Shown here one piece after another: positions 33,851-47,911 of a stretch of 64,000 nt of DNA. Source of the stretch: Silurus meridionalis (lineage: Eukaryota; Chordata; Actinopteri; Siluriformes; Siluridae); the NCBI RefSeq assembly GCF_014805685.1, contig NC_060887.1, positions 35,505,463-35,569,462 of the forward strand, given 5' to 3'. The notes beneath the pieces were generated by a model, which was not told where the DNA came from, ran no database searches, and was given only the letters and a program-made list of their open reading frames with translations. Every line of letters begins with the position of its first letter. Position 1 is the stretch's first letter. The translations under genes and the position numbers were made by a program.

Positions 33851-34395
33851 CTTTTGTTATGAATTGAGTTATTGCGTTTTATTATTTATATACTAACAAG
33901 TTACAAAGAAATAACAATGTTATTTAACAAAGAATAATGTCGCAACTGAGATGTGGTGATGTTTTATGTGGGAGGTTTATTAGACATTTGTGAACGAATG
34001 CTGCAGTGTCAGTGCTTTGTACTGGTCAGTAGTTTTTCCATCATTGGAATGTCCTCAGGATTTATTAGTCTTTGTAAAAGACAAGAATATGAGTGTTTTT
34101 TCTTTTCTTTTTAGCAACATTTGAGAAAATACAAAGTGACTGTTCAGACAGATGTGCTTACAAAAAAGAAATGTGACACCTGTTTTGTGGATGATCCAGA
34201 ACATTAACCGTACCTAAAAGATAAAAAATGGACAGATAATGTATAATGTCCCATTATTTAATAAATAAGTATTTTTTAGTATTGGTAAAATAAAAATTTG
34301 GGTATAAAAGGAATAAAACATTTTACATGCTGTTAAAGTTCTTCATATTAACTCTGATACACAATGTTAATTATTTTCCTACTACATCATGGACA
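33851..34395. other. No recognised feature
   Basis: AT-rich single-copy sequence. Confidence 0.5.
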
Positions 34396-35093
34396 ATGTG
34401 GTGGACAATGATTAAGTAAATTTAATTAGTTTTCTGTACTTAAGTAGCTTTTTCGCATATCTGTACTTTCCTGAAGTATTTCCATTTGGAGAGACTTTAC
34501 CTTCACTACATTTCAAAGTCAATATCTTACTTTTTACTCAACTACATTTTGCGGAATTAGTAATTTTTTATTTATGAGTGGATTAAAACCGGTCAATCAC
34601 ACAGCAAGCCACCAATCAGTGTAGAGCACATGCTCTGTTTTGAACTTGCTTTGATTGACACTTGATGGTATCTACTGATCACCAACATACAGTTCAGCTT
34701 CAGTTTAACAGCAAGCAGAACATTTAGAGAGGAATAAATGATGAAGAAACTCCAGACTCGAACTCACCACAACACCTGTAGCCTTATTTATGGGATTTTA
34801 TTAAAGTAGTTGAAAAGAAGGTTTTGGGCTTGTAAAAATTGCATTCAGTGTTTGAGTTTAATATCATTTTAATAATAGATCAGTGTGCTAAGAGTCACAT
34901 TAGAGCCTTTACACATAAACTGAGTCAATTAAGTAAGAAAAATGATAATAGGAACATTAAGCACACTTTTACTCACACTTTTACTCAAGTGGAAGTTTAA
35001 ATGGAGCACTTTTACTTTTAGCGGAGTCACATTTTACCAAGTGTATCTCTACATTTACTCAAGTACAGGATTTAAGTACTTCGTCCACCACTG
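34396..35093. mobile_element. hAT-like MITE with GTGGTGGAC termini
   Basis: The left terminus GTGGTGGACAATG (34398) and right terminus TCGTCCACCACTG (35081-35093) are inverted. Subterminal CTGTACTTAAGTAGC on the left and TTTACTCAAGTACAGG on the right are also complementary in type. This is the well-known fish pattern of a non-autonomous element with poly-(AAGTA)-like subterminal words. No transposase inside. No clear target duplication. Confidence 0.6.
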
Positions 35094-35688
35094 ACTACCA
35101 CAAAGTATTTTATTATCTGTTTAATGCATTAAAATACAGAACCCAAAAACACATACTTACATGTATAGCACTTATAAATGTATAATATAATTATATGTAT
35201 ATAGAAATAAGTATTAATCTTCAGTGAGTATGTTCTCATGGTCTGGAGCTTCTCCAAGCAACACTGAGCATGATCCCTGGATCATTGGATTATATTCAGT
35301 AACTGCCATACATAGTAATGTTGTGAAGATTTTTAAGACCAATTCTAAAATAAAAAGACAAGAATAGCAAGTCGTTGTTTTGACCAATCAGATTGCTCCA
35401 TTTTTCTATTGTATAAGCAATCATATGCTTGTGCTTTATGTTTGCTCATTGACTGACAGGCATTATACATCACAGTATGGTATGCAAATACGTCTGACGT
35501 GTTATGAATACAGGATTCTTAGAAAGATGCTTTCTGTCCTTCATTTTACAGGATTAAGCCAGGCTTCTTGTCAGGACGTCAGATACATTTACACTCAAGC
35601 AAAACCTCCCTAAGCTCCCGAAATATTAGGAAGAAAAAAAAAAACGACAAGCTTGATAATTTTGTAAACTTGCTACACTGGGGGAGGA

Positions 35689-35690
<2 letters not shown>
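35094..35690. other. No recognised feature
   Basis: AT-rich single-copy sequence. Confidence 0.5.
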
Positions 35691-35752
<62 letters not shown>

Positions 35753-35967
35753 CAGTTGGATGACCATATGGATCTGTTGGTGGCGCCAGGAGAGCATGCC
35801 GTTTGGAAACCTGATCAGCATCTCCCTGGTGACAGCTGGGGTCTTTACACCATCAGAACATTTGTAGACTTCTAATTTGTCATAACCACCTCCTGTGGCA
35901 AAGAAATATGCTGGGGGATGAGGTAAGATTGCCTGGATGAGAATCCACAACAGAATGAGGCACAGAG

Positions 35968-36022
<55 letters not shown>
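35691..36022. repeat. (GT)n and (GA)n microsatellites
   Basis: (GT)n 35691-35750 and (GA)n 35970-36022, separated by about 220 bases of single-copy sequence. They give the long Thr-His and Ser-Leu read-through frame at minus 35579-36094, which is not a gene. Confidence 0.95.
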
Positions 36023-36027
<5 letters not shown>

Positions 36028-36239
36028 GAGGAGGCAGAGTAAGTAAAAGTGGACATAATGTAATGCAAAACAGATAAACATGAGACAGAACCATCAGACA
36101 TGCTGCCAGTTAAATACATACACTGCATCTAAGCAAAGGTACATTCATATGTTATAATTTTAAAAAAAATTTCGGGAAGTGACAACTTAGTGATTAAGCC
36201 TTTGGAATTCTGATCAGATGTCCTTTAACAGTCAACTGC

Positions 36240-36430
36240 TCTGTTATATAATAATATAAATGCTTTGGATTAGGGTGTTGTTTATAAATGTATCCTTAAT
36301 GAGTGAGCCAGTGATGACTGTGGCAAGGAGAAACTCCCTGAGATGTATGAGGGGGAACCCTTGAGAAGAACCAGACTCAAAAGGAAACCCATCCTCATCT
36401 GGGTGGCACCAAATGTCTATTCATTACAGT
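36240..36430 (-). mobile_element. L2/Rex1-type 3' UTR fragment
   Basis: TGAGCCAGTGATGACTGTGG, CAAGGAGAAACTCCCTGAGA and AACCCATCCTCATCTGGGTG. The terminal tail module is lacking, so this copy is truncated on its 3' side too. Confidence 0.8.
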
Positions 36431-37855
36431 TCCATCATTGCTGAGATGTAATGTGGTCCTAAGCCTAAGATTGTTGATATTAATTACAGTCCATGTTTAC
36501 TACATTTAATAAGACTGTTTCACACGAGAGTGAGCACCTCAATTCAGCGAGCACTGAGTACTGAAAGATATGCACACCTCATGCTTTACAGTTTCAAGTA
36601 AAATAATCAGGCTTACCAGTACCGGTTTTCCTTTCTCACACTCTCCTTTAAAGGTAGGTTGGTGTTTAAATAGTAGAGTATATTTAAATATAAAATTAAA
36701 ACATACAGAGTTTAATGCTAACAACTAAATGATAGCTCCGATTGATAAAAATAATTATAAAAACTAGTATTAAGTATTAAAATAATACACATTCATTTTA
36801 TTTTTACTGTCTGTGGAAAAAAAAAAAACATGACCGGTATATTATGTACAGTATAAAAATATAAAGTGACCCTATAGTCAATATATAAGGTGTGACCAAA
36901 AAACGTTTGATCTTTCTTCGTTATTGACATCAAAGAGACTTGAAGGGGGAATTCAGATGTACATCAAAGTGACCTTTTGATAAAGCAAAGATCTGACAAA
37001 AAATAAATCCTTAACAATACATCAATTATTCATAAAAAACACTGAGGATGCTCAAGCACACTGACGTAGCAGTGCATGATGGGATACGGTTATGGAAAAC
37101 AAAGGGACTGACAATGTTCTTGTGCAGACACACACTCACACACACACTTATTGGCAGGCATCAATGTGTACTTCCTTAACAAGCAGCCTGTTGTTCAGGG
37201 ATTCCAAGTGAGTCTGTGAGTAAATATCAGTTTAATATTTCATGGATCATAGTTTTCTCCTGGTACTGAATTCCCAGTTCCCTGAAGATCTCATGTACTC
37301 ACTGCACAAACAGGCATTTTCCACTTGACAACTCTGCACTTGTTCAGCTTTTAGTTGTTGTTGTTTTTGGTGGTGGTTTTGAACAGTGTATCTGGTACCA
37401 GGACACATGATACTTCACAGCACTCTATTATGAGGTTGACTTTTTTAACATCATTGGTGTTGTAATCAAATAGTTTTTAATCAACTTTAATCAATAAATC
37501 AATTCAGTACATAATTCAGTTATTAATGACGTTTCGAAATAATTAGCTTGTGTAATAATTATCTGTTACAAAATGTATTTTATTCATCTTCATTTATTCA
37601 TTTGTTTGTTTGCTTATAAACAGAATGTACAGCTCCAAAATTGTTAATGGCATTAATTTAGAATAGAGTAGAATTAAATTCCATTTAAAACCACACAATT
37701 TCTGCAAATACAAACTGGAATGCAGTAAGTAAAGTACAGAATAAAAAAAAACAGAAAGGATCTGCATTCTCAGAAGCTTAAAGAATTTACAAGGTAAAAG
37801 ATATATAGATACATCATATTTATATATTAGATAGCTAATATATATATATATATAT

Positions 37856-37857
<2 letters not shown>
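36431..37857. other. No recognised feature
   Basis: AT-rich single-copy sequence; short TA run at 37838-37858. Confidence 0.5.

Positions 37858-37918
<61 letters not shown>
37858..37918. repeat. (TAGA)n microsatellite
   Basis: Pure GATA/TAGA, about 15 units, preceded by (TA)n. Confidence 0.97.
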
Positions 37919-38157
37919 TAGATATATACAGTATATATTCTAAAATTCTATCATTTTGAGTTTAGTTTCATTGTTAAATGTAGATTAATTTTATTACACA
38001 TCTAACTTATAAAGAGAAATGAAAAGTGGCTGATATATAAATTTAAGAAAATTAACAATGTCCATTGTTAAATGCGTAATACAATTAAAAAAAATTACTG
38101 AATTGAATTAAATTGGATTAAATTAACTCTCTATCTTGTTGTAATAATAAGTGAATT

Positions 38158-38263
<106 letters not shown>

Positions 38264-38304
38264 AACCTGATGAGAGCAGTGACATCTCTGCTCTTTTTAT
38301 TTAT

Positions 38305-38790
<486 letters not shown>

Positions 38791-39139
38791 CATTGCATTT
38801 AAACAAACAACCAAAAGCAATAAAATGGTGAACCCTAAAAACATAACCTGTAGCTACAAGGCAAAAGACAAAGACTCTATAAGCAATAATAAACCAAGCA
38901 GAAAGGGTTGGTGATAAAATGGTGAAAGACTGGAACTTAAACAGTGGTGTTAAAAGAGGCATATTGAGACACAAGAGAAAGAGATTAGTGAAGCATGTGA
39001 CTTGCTGGGGCTGATGGGTAATGTAGTTTGGCACAAAAATGACACTTTTATCTGGGGAAAACAAGGACTCATTTATTTATTTTCTCCATATTTATATATA
39101 TATTCAGATTTAAGTGATTTTGCATCCCATGAATTTGAT
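38791..39139. other. No recognised feature
   Basis: AT-rich single-copy sequence; minus frame 38732-39064 has no domain. Confidence 0.45.
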
Positions 39140-39375
39140 TTCTTTTTAAAGAGAGAGTCGAATTGTTCAGCATACAGAGGAACAAGTCCACTGTGTTCTT
39201 CAGTCCATGCTCCAGAGGGACATGTAATGGTCTGAGTGGTTTTGCTGTTGTGTTGCAGTAATGCTCTGTAATGCTGATGGTCTCCTCACAGCGGGAGCTC
39301 TCTGTGCTCTCAGGTGGGCTCTCCCCAGGGGATTTGCCTGAATTAAGTGGTGAACACACTCTCCACATGTTCACC
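39140..39375 (-). other. Possible exon-like frame (doubtful)
   Basis: Minus frame 39374-39069 contains GKSPGESPPESTESSRCEET and a second block KPLRPLHVPLEHGLKNTV, in locally GC-richer, repeat-free sequence. An acceptor-like CACTTAATTCAG precedes the GCAAATCCCCTGG block. No family is recognised and no donor is convincing. It may be a chance frame. Confidence 0.15.
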
Positions 39376-41100
39376 CACCCCTAGCTTTCTTCTACCATTA
39401 TTCCAATGGCTCACTTTACTTTATTTCTAAGATCAAGTGCCATGTCTTCTGTTTCATAGTGAGAATTCAGCTTGTAAAATAAATAAATGAGAGCTGCATT
39501 ACATAAAGTGAAAGACAGAGAGACACTATAAAACTATAAATCAATTGAAAATACTGATATTTTATGAATATAATCTTTTGCATATTCATTTAACATTCAT
39601 ATATTAATAATAATAATATTACCCTGATTTGAATAGCAAAATTGTTAAACACTTTCCAGTATACATAATAACATAGTAACATATAGACTGTATAATGATC
39701 TGAAAAAACCTTCATGTATGCATGTTATACCATAATGTACAACAAATTAAATAAGTATTGTGCACTTTATAGGCATTTCAGTAACACTTTCTACAAAGTT
39801 CACCTATTATAATTATCATTGAACACTTTTATGTAATTTAATATGCATTAGGTCATCGTACTCATTCTCATTCTTCAATATTTCTCTTCAGGACACATTC
39901 TGGATGGTCAGTATGATGCATTATACTGTAGGTAGTTTCCTGAAAATGGCATAATTTCAATATCAATCAAACAGTAAACATTCTGAAACATTCAGCTTGT
40001 TATTGCACATGCATTATGCAGAAGTGTGATATTCAAGTTGCAGTACATCTAGACAATAATGTACAAAATGCATTATAGAAACAATTAATAACTAAATGGT
40101 CTTTGATGTTATGAATATATTCTTACCTTGTTGTACTTATGGTCTTATGGGACAGTGTTCCTGTAATGCAATTCTTGCAGTTAGACTTAATAATGTACTA
40201 TAAAGCATTATAGCTAAGGTATGCACTGTTCACAGCGCCATAAAACACAGCTAAGGTGCTGCATTATGATCATTAATAAACACTCTGACACCTGTCCTGG
40301 GGTGACATGTTTCTAAAAGGTACAAATGATATACTATATAAATTATAACATATTTATCAGTTAATAAAACTATATCACAATGGTATCAAAATGTCCTGCA
40401 GCCTTTATGGTTACTCACTGAGATCAACAGTTATACAAAGACAAAAATCAATATACAATATTGCAATAACAATAACTTACCTTAAAAATTCAAAATGTAT
40501 TATACCATTTTTACAAGTTAATATTTTAACAAAATAATGTGCCTTAGAACTATATTATGAAGTTATTTACATGTTAATAGTTAATTAGATAGTAGATGTG
40601 GCTGTTATAGAGTGCATTATCATAGTTTAAAATATTTTAGCAATTCTGAAAAAATAATAAAAGATGATCAATTGTTTTGGTTACTAAGTAATCTGTTTAC
40701 GTGTTCATTAAAAAAAAAAAAATACAGGCTAGTCAAAATCTTTGCAAAAATGCAATTCATCTAAGTGCATTGAATTATAGTGTTAGTATTTAATTAATAA
40801 TTAGTTAATAATATTAACATTAATTAATTATAGTTAGTTAATTATACATTTTATATGATTAATCTGATTCCGCTGATGATGTCCTAGCTGTAAAGTTTTG
40901 CAAATCTGAAAATGTATAAAAATAATTTTCTATGCTTAAAGCACAACAGCTCTACAGGGTAAATCCTGTGATTTTTTTTTTTTGTAATAGTTAATTCTGT
41001 CAAACATGTCAGATGTAAAAGTAATTTCATATGTAGCTTTAAAAGCATAGTCAAATTAGTGTGTCAATCTTTTTTTTATTAGGCCAAATTGAATTTCTCA
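39376..41100. other. AT-rich stretch with palindromic AATTAATT words
   Basis: No gene recognised. 40775-40855 is a cluster of TTAATTAATAATTAGTTAA-type palindromes. CAGTAACACTTTCTACAAAG at 39778 and recurring GCATTATA words (39922, 40013, 40070, 40206, 40262) suggest an old MITE, unclassified. Confidence 0.45.
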
Positions 41101-43340
41101 ACAGTTACGTCACCGCAAATTGATGGATAGTCCACACAAAAGTGGCATGCTGTGTGGAAAGTTCCTCAGAAATTAATCACTTTGACTTGAGCCGTTTTGT
41201 TTGATCGTAGGTCATTGATTATACGTCATGAATTTTAACAAAATATTGACGTCTTTGTTAGAGGAGTCGGTCCTGATTATTTTTACTCTGACCGAAAATG
41301 ATTGCAGGTAAAGCTAAGGTTGAAAATTTCTGCTGAGAAGTGAGAAAATAACCTATTTTTGGTGTGTTTGTATTTTTTTTTTCCTTCTCAGGTAAGGTCA
41401 GCAGATGGTTATGAAAGGATTAATCCAGGACACTGAAACTGTAATAAAATGCATTGTGGTTGCTACTGGAAAAAAAGAAAAAACCCTTCCCTATTAGCAA
41501 CCTGACACAAAATGCCAGCATTGAGTGAGTGAGTAAGTGAGTGAGTAAAGGAAAGAGGAAAGTAGGGGGAAAAACCTTTTTTTAGCAATAACAGGGGAAG
41601 CCTGGCTATACTGTAACTTAGGTTTGTGATCGTGAAAAAGAAAAAGAAAAAAAAAAGAAAAAGAAAAAGAAAGGAAGGGGGGCTTGTGATGGATTTTAAT
41701 CCATCCGTCGATAAAGGTCACTACTCCAAAGGGTTTTATTTCTCGGCCGCACATCAAAGCGTAAATCCACTGATTGGCTGGCTCTGAATGGCGAGTCAAC
41801 AAGGCCGCGTCTGTGGGCCGCCTCTATGGCTCAGTGTGTGTGGAGAGGGCCCATAATGCGCTGGTTTTCTAGCAGGGGCCCCCGGATCAATGGGCTGCCT
41901 GACCTTTGCAGTGTGTACGACTGCCTCTACCCGTGATGTCATGCCATCTATCCGTCACCCCTTTTCCCTTTTAAAAGACAGAGAGACAGAAAGAGAGAGG
42001 CAGAGAGAGAGAGAGATGGGGAATAGTCCCACACTATCCTCCTACTGTGAGACAGAAAAGATGCCCGAAAAGCATCATGTGCAAATGTAGCCATTTAAAA
42101 AACAAAAGGAAAATCATGACTAACATTTTGCAGAATTCAAAAAAATCCTAGCAAGGTAAAAGTTCTCAAAGCAGTTGTTCTTGTCTTGGGGATGCGCTTG
42201 ATTGAAAGGTTTTGAAATAAAATGACTGTGGCACAAGATGTTAATCAAATAAGGTTGAGAGTCTATAGGCATTCGGCGAGTTAATACATGGAGCAAAGCG
42301 ACCTTAGAAAGGATAAAGAGAGGGAGCGTCTCATTGTTCAGGCATAAAAAGGTTTCTTTGTAGCGAGGAGGGCTGATGGCAGCTGGTAAGGTCTTCTCGG
42401 CTCTCGGAAAGACAGAGCACTTTCTCAGAGTCACAGAATGCATTCGAATGGAAATCTAAAGAGGTAGGCGTGAACCATTTGTTTAGCCATGTTTGTGTTT
42501 GCTGTCAGCATGCCTGTCTGTGTTGTGTGGCTGGCCCTTTCGGCTACACAAAGTAACCGTGTGTTTGTGTCTCCCCCTCTTTTCATCTCCAGACATAATC
42601 GAGGGGGATCCGGCCAGTGAAAAGGGGAACCTATAAAAGAGACAGTTGCCCGAGCCATCTTTGTGGCCCTCTTTTGTGACGGCGACAGATGTTGTAATTG
42701 CTAGCTGATGGATGGCCTGTGGAACAGGTCATTAGAGGCCTCCGTGGCTCCACCAAACTCTAGTGACTCGGGCTGGGATGCAGAGAGAAAGGGTTAATGG
42801 TAGAGTGGGAAAAAGCTGAGTGAAGCCTGGGCACGAATGGAAGGGGAGGCAGGTCAGACGCAGTCCCCATTCACTGGAAGAAGGGCTATTAATAACGGAA
42901 TTGGCCACGCGTTCACAGCAACACTGTCTGAGACTCTTGTTGGGTGGAGAAAACATGGATAGGACTGAAGAGGATGCAGGCTACGGCCAAATCCCAATTT
43001 ACACACACCCTCCCACTATTGTGTGGACGAATACTATAGGGCGTTAATACAGACAATTATTGGTCAACCACTACGGTAAAGAAAAAATTGGCTTTTTTAG
43101 GATTGTATGGCATCTTTAAGAAATGAGTTATAGCCTGCAGTCAAATCTGAAATTATATCAATGACAAATTAATTGTTAAAGAAGGCTGAAAGCTTTCATT
43201 CTGTGTCAGAGGTTTACAGTGACCAGAGTGAAAAGCTTTAATAGCTATTGACTTACCACTAATAAAAAGACGAACGCCAACATCTGCTCCAACTTTTGCA
43301 ACTATTCACACGTTCAAGCTTTGCACTCAGCCTCTGAAAG
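41101..43340. other. Mostly single-copy; several candidate regulatory blocks
   Basis: From about 41700 the sequence is GC-richer than the flanks and nearly free of transposons. Small arrays: (AAAAAG)n 41633-41676 and (GA)n 41983-42016. 42500-42960 has repeat-free words such as GTCATTAGAGGCCTCCGTGG. No frame shows a domain. Regulatory function is inferred from texture. Confidence 0.35.
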
Positions 43341-46294
43341 TACGACAGCAAGTGAGAAAGAGAAAAAGAGAGAAAGAAAGTAAGAGACGCCTTTTCTTTG
43401 GTGGTTCTTTCAAGGTCATTGCGGTTTGTGTCACAGCTACACAGAGTGTCACTCCAGTGCAAAGTGAATTGTCAGTTTGTTTGTACAAGCCGTGGGCTCA
43501 CGCAAGACATCTTTCTCCCCCTGAATGCTCCCCAGAGGTCAATTAGGACAGATGAGCTCCTCTCAGCACAAAGGGGACGGGTGGCCCTACAGCGGTCCTT
43601 GGAGCCACATAATTAACAGTTATAAAGTACTTTGGTTCGTTAATTGAATTAGTTAATCCCTTTGTCGGCGATCTTCAGCTGAAGGGGCTATTGTTGGAGG
43701 GCTCTCGGATTGTCGATGAACCAAGGCTCCTCTTTGGCAGATGGTAATGGACACTTCCGGTTTGGTATTCAAACAGCAAATGAAAGGCTGAGAGATTTTC
43801 TATCAAAGCCGGTGTTTTGTCTCAGATCTCCAGTGCTGCTCTTTAGTTTTCTTTTTTGCCATATGTCCTCAAAAAAGTCTCATTATCTCAAAATTGGTGA
43901 TAAGGGCACACAGTATTATAATAATCAAGGTCATAACTTTGTTTTATTCTGTGGAAATAAGATCCGTCTTTCTCTCCAAAAATATTTAAATGATTCCTGA
44001 CTCATGTGTAGAAGAAATACATGGAATAAAATGTGGTTTGTTTATTAATGTAGAACAAACCCAGATTCTGAAATCTAAATGTTTGTGCTCTCCTTGAAAA
44101 GACCCAGTCCCCTCGCAGATATTCTGGTTCAGCTTTTAGCAGCATTAATGCATTTAGCTCTCACATGAGCTCTCACTGAGTCTGACTTTAAAAAGCAATC
44201 CAAAAAAAAAAGAAAACTCATTGCCAAAGTACGCACATACTGTGATCAGCCATGCTGGGACTCCATCAACAATGGTCAAACATCTGACGCACAATATTTT
44301 GTGGCCATTATATTGGAAGAGATGCTATCAGTGCTGTTTTAATTATCTTATCCCACATGTGTCCTCTTATCATTCTGCTTTATGCCAGAGGTTTAGAGCT
44401 CATCTGCTTAGATGTTACCAATGAGGCAAATACCGAAGATGAAGTAAACAGGCCTTTTTTTTTTTTTTTTTACTTTCCATTGACCAGATGGTTGATGGTT
44501 TATTTCAAGCATTCAGGGAGCAAGGGCTTTAAAACACCTGATTTTTGATTGGACAGTATTTTCTTTTCTCACCACATCTCTCTTTTCACCAGACTGGGTT
44601 AATTAGTGAGGGTAAATCGCACATGAACACGAGCATACACCTGTTAATGTGCTCATGTTAACGCTTGCTGCAAACACACAGATATGCTAAATGGCCCAAC
44701 TTAGGCATCACACAATTAAATCCACCTGTCTTAGCATTCAGATTGTGAGTGGAGCTCAAATAGAGAGCTTTTACCACTTTTAGTTTAGCGCTGTAGGTAG
44801 GCTTGTGAAATGGGTAGCTATTAACGAGTAGATTTCAGGACAAAGAGATCTCTTACTCTAGAATTGAATTCGTTATTAGGGTTTTTTACGGTCTGTACAA
44901 AACCCATGTAATTTTAGTAACCAGTCTCATAGTCTGCTATCATTTGCAGTCTGTCTAACTAGATTTCAAAACTGCTGACCACACTCTACGCTTCACAGAC
45001 TCCGAGAGAACTTTGAGAATAACAGCTGTAGACAATACAATCCAGGAGGCACCATAACATGTAATATAAATAAACAACATCAGGAGAAGCAAAATATAAC
45101 TACACTACCAAATAGCAACTGTTCCTCATCAGGCATGGTTTCCCGAGCACAAATGAAAGGTTTTACACAATGCTTTTTCCTCTGCTTTGTGATCTCCTTT
45201 TCCCAAAGCGATGTATTCTGGGAAATTTGTGAAGCGGCGCGTGAAACCAGGACCTTTTCCTTTTTCTTCCTACTGTGGGCAAAGATGGCATCCAGCAGCC
45301 AAAATGTCCCAAAAATGTAATTACACACAAATCAGACTGGCATGGCCAGGGTGTGCTGAGATGATTGAAAGTCGGTGTTGTTCTGAGGTGGCAGAAGGAC
45401 CAACGCCTGAGTTGAAGCCCATCACAGGGATGCAGGGATCTGCCGAGAAACAGGTGAAGAGAAGGAGGAGAGTGAAAGCTGCTGTGGGGATTAACAGGCT
45501 GCAGCTTGCGGTGGCCCTGTGGTTGGAGGGTTTAAATTAGCCTGGAGATGACAATTCCCCATTAGGAGGGATTAGGAGCCTGCTGGAGGCTGCTGTGGTC
45601 CTGACATTAGTGCCGGCAGTGAGACTGGCAGGGGAATCCGTCACGTTCAAGAGACGGACGTTTAAGAGACCACAGCCATGCGTGGCACCAGTGGTACATT
45701 CTCAAGCTGTATTTTAGTGTCACTTTTTAGACTTTAATACGCTGCTACGAGACACTATTTAATGCAGATCCTGCTGATATCCTTTTTTATCTCGTTTTTT
45801 TTTACAGACCGTACTGTAGTTTGCACTGGTTTGTGCTTTCCAATGCCGTCCTTTTGACGTGTCTAGTTAGCATTTTTGTTTTTGCAATTGTCTCATATTG
45901 GTATGTGGAAACACTTTATGTACAGTTATGCTACATTACTACACTGTTGTAATGCTCTGAAATCCTGAAGCATTATATTGTGTTCCAATGTACACAAGAA
46001 ATGAGAATATCAAGTTGTTTACTTGACTTCTGAAGTCTTGTAAACATTTAAGAAAGTATCACAGTGCACCCACGCCCATGCACAATGGACGTGGTGAAGG
46101 TCTTTAGATGAGTGGTGAAATGTCTCATCTCACAGCTTCGGCCGTCTTACTGTTTTAGACATTAACTGATTGCTGTTTTGGACTCACTAATGGCTAATGC
46201 AGGCAACGAGCCCAGAAGCCCATGTTGCTCTTGTCTTGGTGCTCTGCTATGATGTGATTGTGTGACTGTAACGAAAGTTAATTTTCTTTCTCTT

Positions 46295-46298
<4 letters not shown>
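43341..46298. other. Single-copy, regulatory-like stretch
   Basis: 43600-43760 contains ATAATTAACAGTTATAAAGT and GAATTAGTTAATCCCTTTGT followed by GC-balanced sequence. 44100-44210 and 44580-44800 are similar. 45130-45700 is GC-richer. No transposon, exon or RNA gene is recognised. Frames such as plus 45211-45540 have no domain. Confidence 0.35.

Positions 46299-46329
<31 letters not shown>
46299..46329. repeat. (CT)n microsatellite
   Basis: Pure CT run. Confidence 0.95.
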
Positions 46330-46333
<4 letters not shown>

Positions 46334-47243
46334 CATAATTCAGCAGCAGACAGAAGCCTACTGATTGTCATTAGCTTCTTTCCCTGTAAGACTAATTTAA
46401 AGAGACAAGGCCGAGCTGTGACAGAGCCCTGGCTTGAGTCGGTCCCCCATTGAGAGCCTCTCTCACGGGTTCAGATCTGTAAAAATCCACCCGCCGTTTT
46501 TCTGGCAGAAGCCATGCCAGGTCCAAAAGGCATACACCAAAACAAAACCCTGTGAAGGGGGGTTAGAGGAGTGAAAGAAATAATCCGATTAAAACAATCT
46601 CCTCACCTTTGTTTTTTTTTTTTTTGGATGAAGGACCATTTGCATGGTTATGAGCTAGGAGCTGATAAGAGCAAGAAGAAGGTAAAGTCAGTGGGCTCTT
46701 TATGAGCTTTTTGGGCCACTAGTTTTTCATGATGAAGCCTTCAGTGCTATCTCTCTGGTAGGTTTATTGTAAACGCATAGTCTCCAGCATGCTATTTCAC
46801 TAACGGCAGCTTTAAAAAGCACCACCTGCTGGAAAAAAAAGGGGGCCCAGGATCGGAGGAAGAGCAAAGCAGAGGATATCGTCAAGGAAACAGAGTGATG
46901 GCAGCCTCCGTGTCCTGGTGTGAGGGGTATGGCGTGGTAAAGTCAGCTCAGTGTGTTCCCATCGCCCCTCTCGAAAACCCCCAAAAAATCACATCCACCG
47001 CTCATTCATTCAGGGCCCAGTCATACGCAATGAGCCAAGACTTTTTCGTCTTCCTCTTTCTCCATTATTTTTTGCTGTTGTGTTTTAAAACTAGCAGTTG
47101 GTGAGAGTGGGAGAGTGGGTGTTTCGGTGGGTGTGTTGGTATGTGAGTGGTGTCACAGATGATGGAGCAGAGATGAACGACAGGGGATGATACTGTTTGG
47201 TATTTCTGCAAAGCTCCAGAGATGGAGTGAAAAAAGGATAGAT

Positions 47244-47245
<2 letters not shown>
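46330..47245. other. Single-copy, regulatory-like stretch
   Basis: GC-balanced and repeat-free apart from a poly(T) run at 46612-46625. Contains GCACCACCTGCTGG at 46819-46832, close to a minus-strand CTCF core. No gene recognised. Confidence 0.35.
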
Positions 47246-47305
<60 letters not shown>

Positions 47306-47417
47306 TCGCCTAAAGCAATCAGTATGTTGGAGACAAATGAAGGCGACCGATGTGTGATTTATTTCAAAATTTGGTCTCCTCACTCCATTCCACTTTTCAG
47401 ACACACCACACATGCAT

Positions 47418-47479
<62 letters not shown>
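47246..47479. repeat. (GA)n and (CA)n microsatellites
   Basis: (GA)n 47246-47303 and (CA)n 47419-47479 with 115 bases of single-copy sequence between them. Confidence 0.97.
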
Positions 47480-47481
<2 letters not shown>

Positions 47482-47851
47482 GCCTGGCTCTCAAGCGGCA
47501 ACAGGAAATCAAACAATTAGCAGGAGGGAAATAGTGGGTCCTGCTTTGCCCTCTGGCTCTTGTAAACACTGCAAGTGTGTTTGGAGACGTTGCTGTTTTT
47601 ACTTCAGCTTCTTTTCATCCCTTTGCACCTCAACAGCTCAAGATTCAAGCAAACTAATTCTGCTTCATGCATTTTCTTTATGTCTGTATGTGGAAGTAAA
47701 AGGCATATGAACAAGTTCACCCTTATATCAGTTGCTATGGATTCTATATTCTGTGATAACCAATAAATGCACAATTTTATTCTTGTGTCAAAAACACAAT
47801 ACACTGTGTGTGTCAGTAACAAAGAACTATTTATCTAAAAACTGAATTTTC

Positions 47852-47910
<59 letters not shown>

Positions 47911-47911
47911 G
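47852..47911. repeat. (AAAG)n microsatellite
   Basis: Pure GAAA/AAAG, about 15 units. Confidence 0.98.

Noticed and set aside
35579..36094. 171-codon minus frame
   Set aside because: Ser-Leu and Thr-His runs from (GA)n and (GT)n arrays joined by chance.
45211..45540. 109-codon plus frame in GC-richer DNA
   Set aside because: No domain, no splice signals in keeping, and overlapping frames of similar quality on the other strand; more likely non-coding.
47153..47569. 138-codon minus frame
   Set aside because: Read-through of (GA)n and (CA)n arrays.
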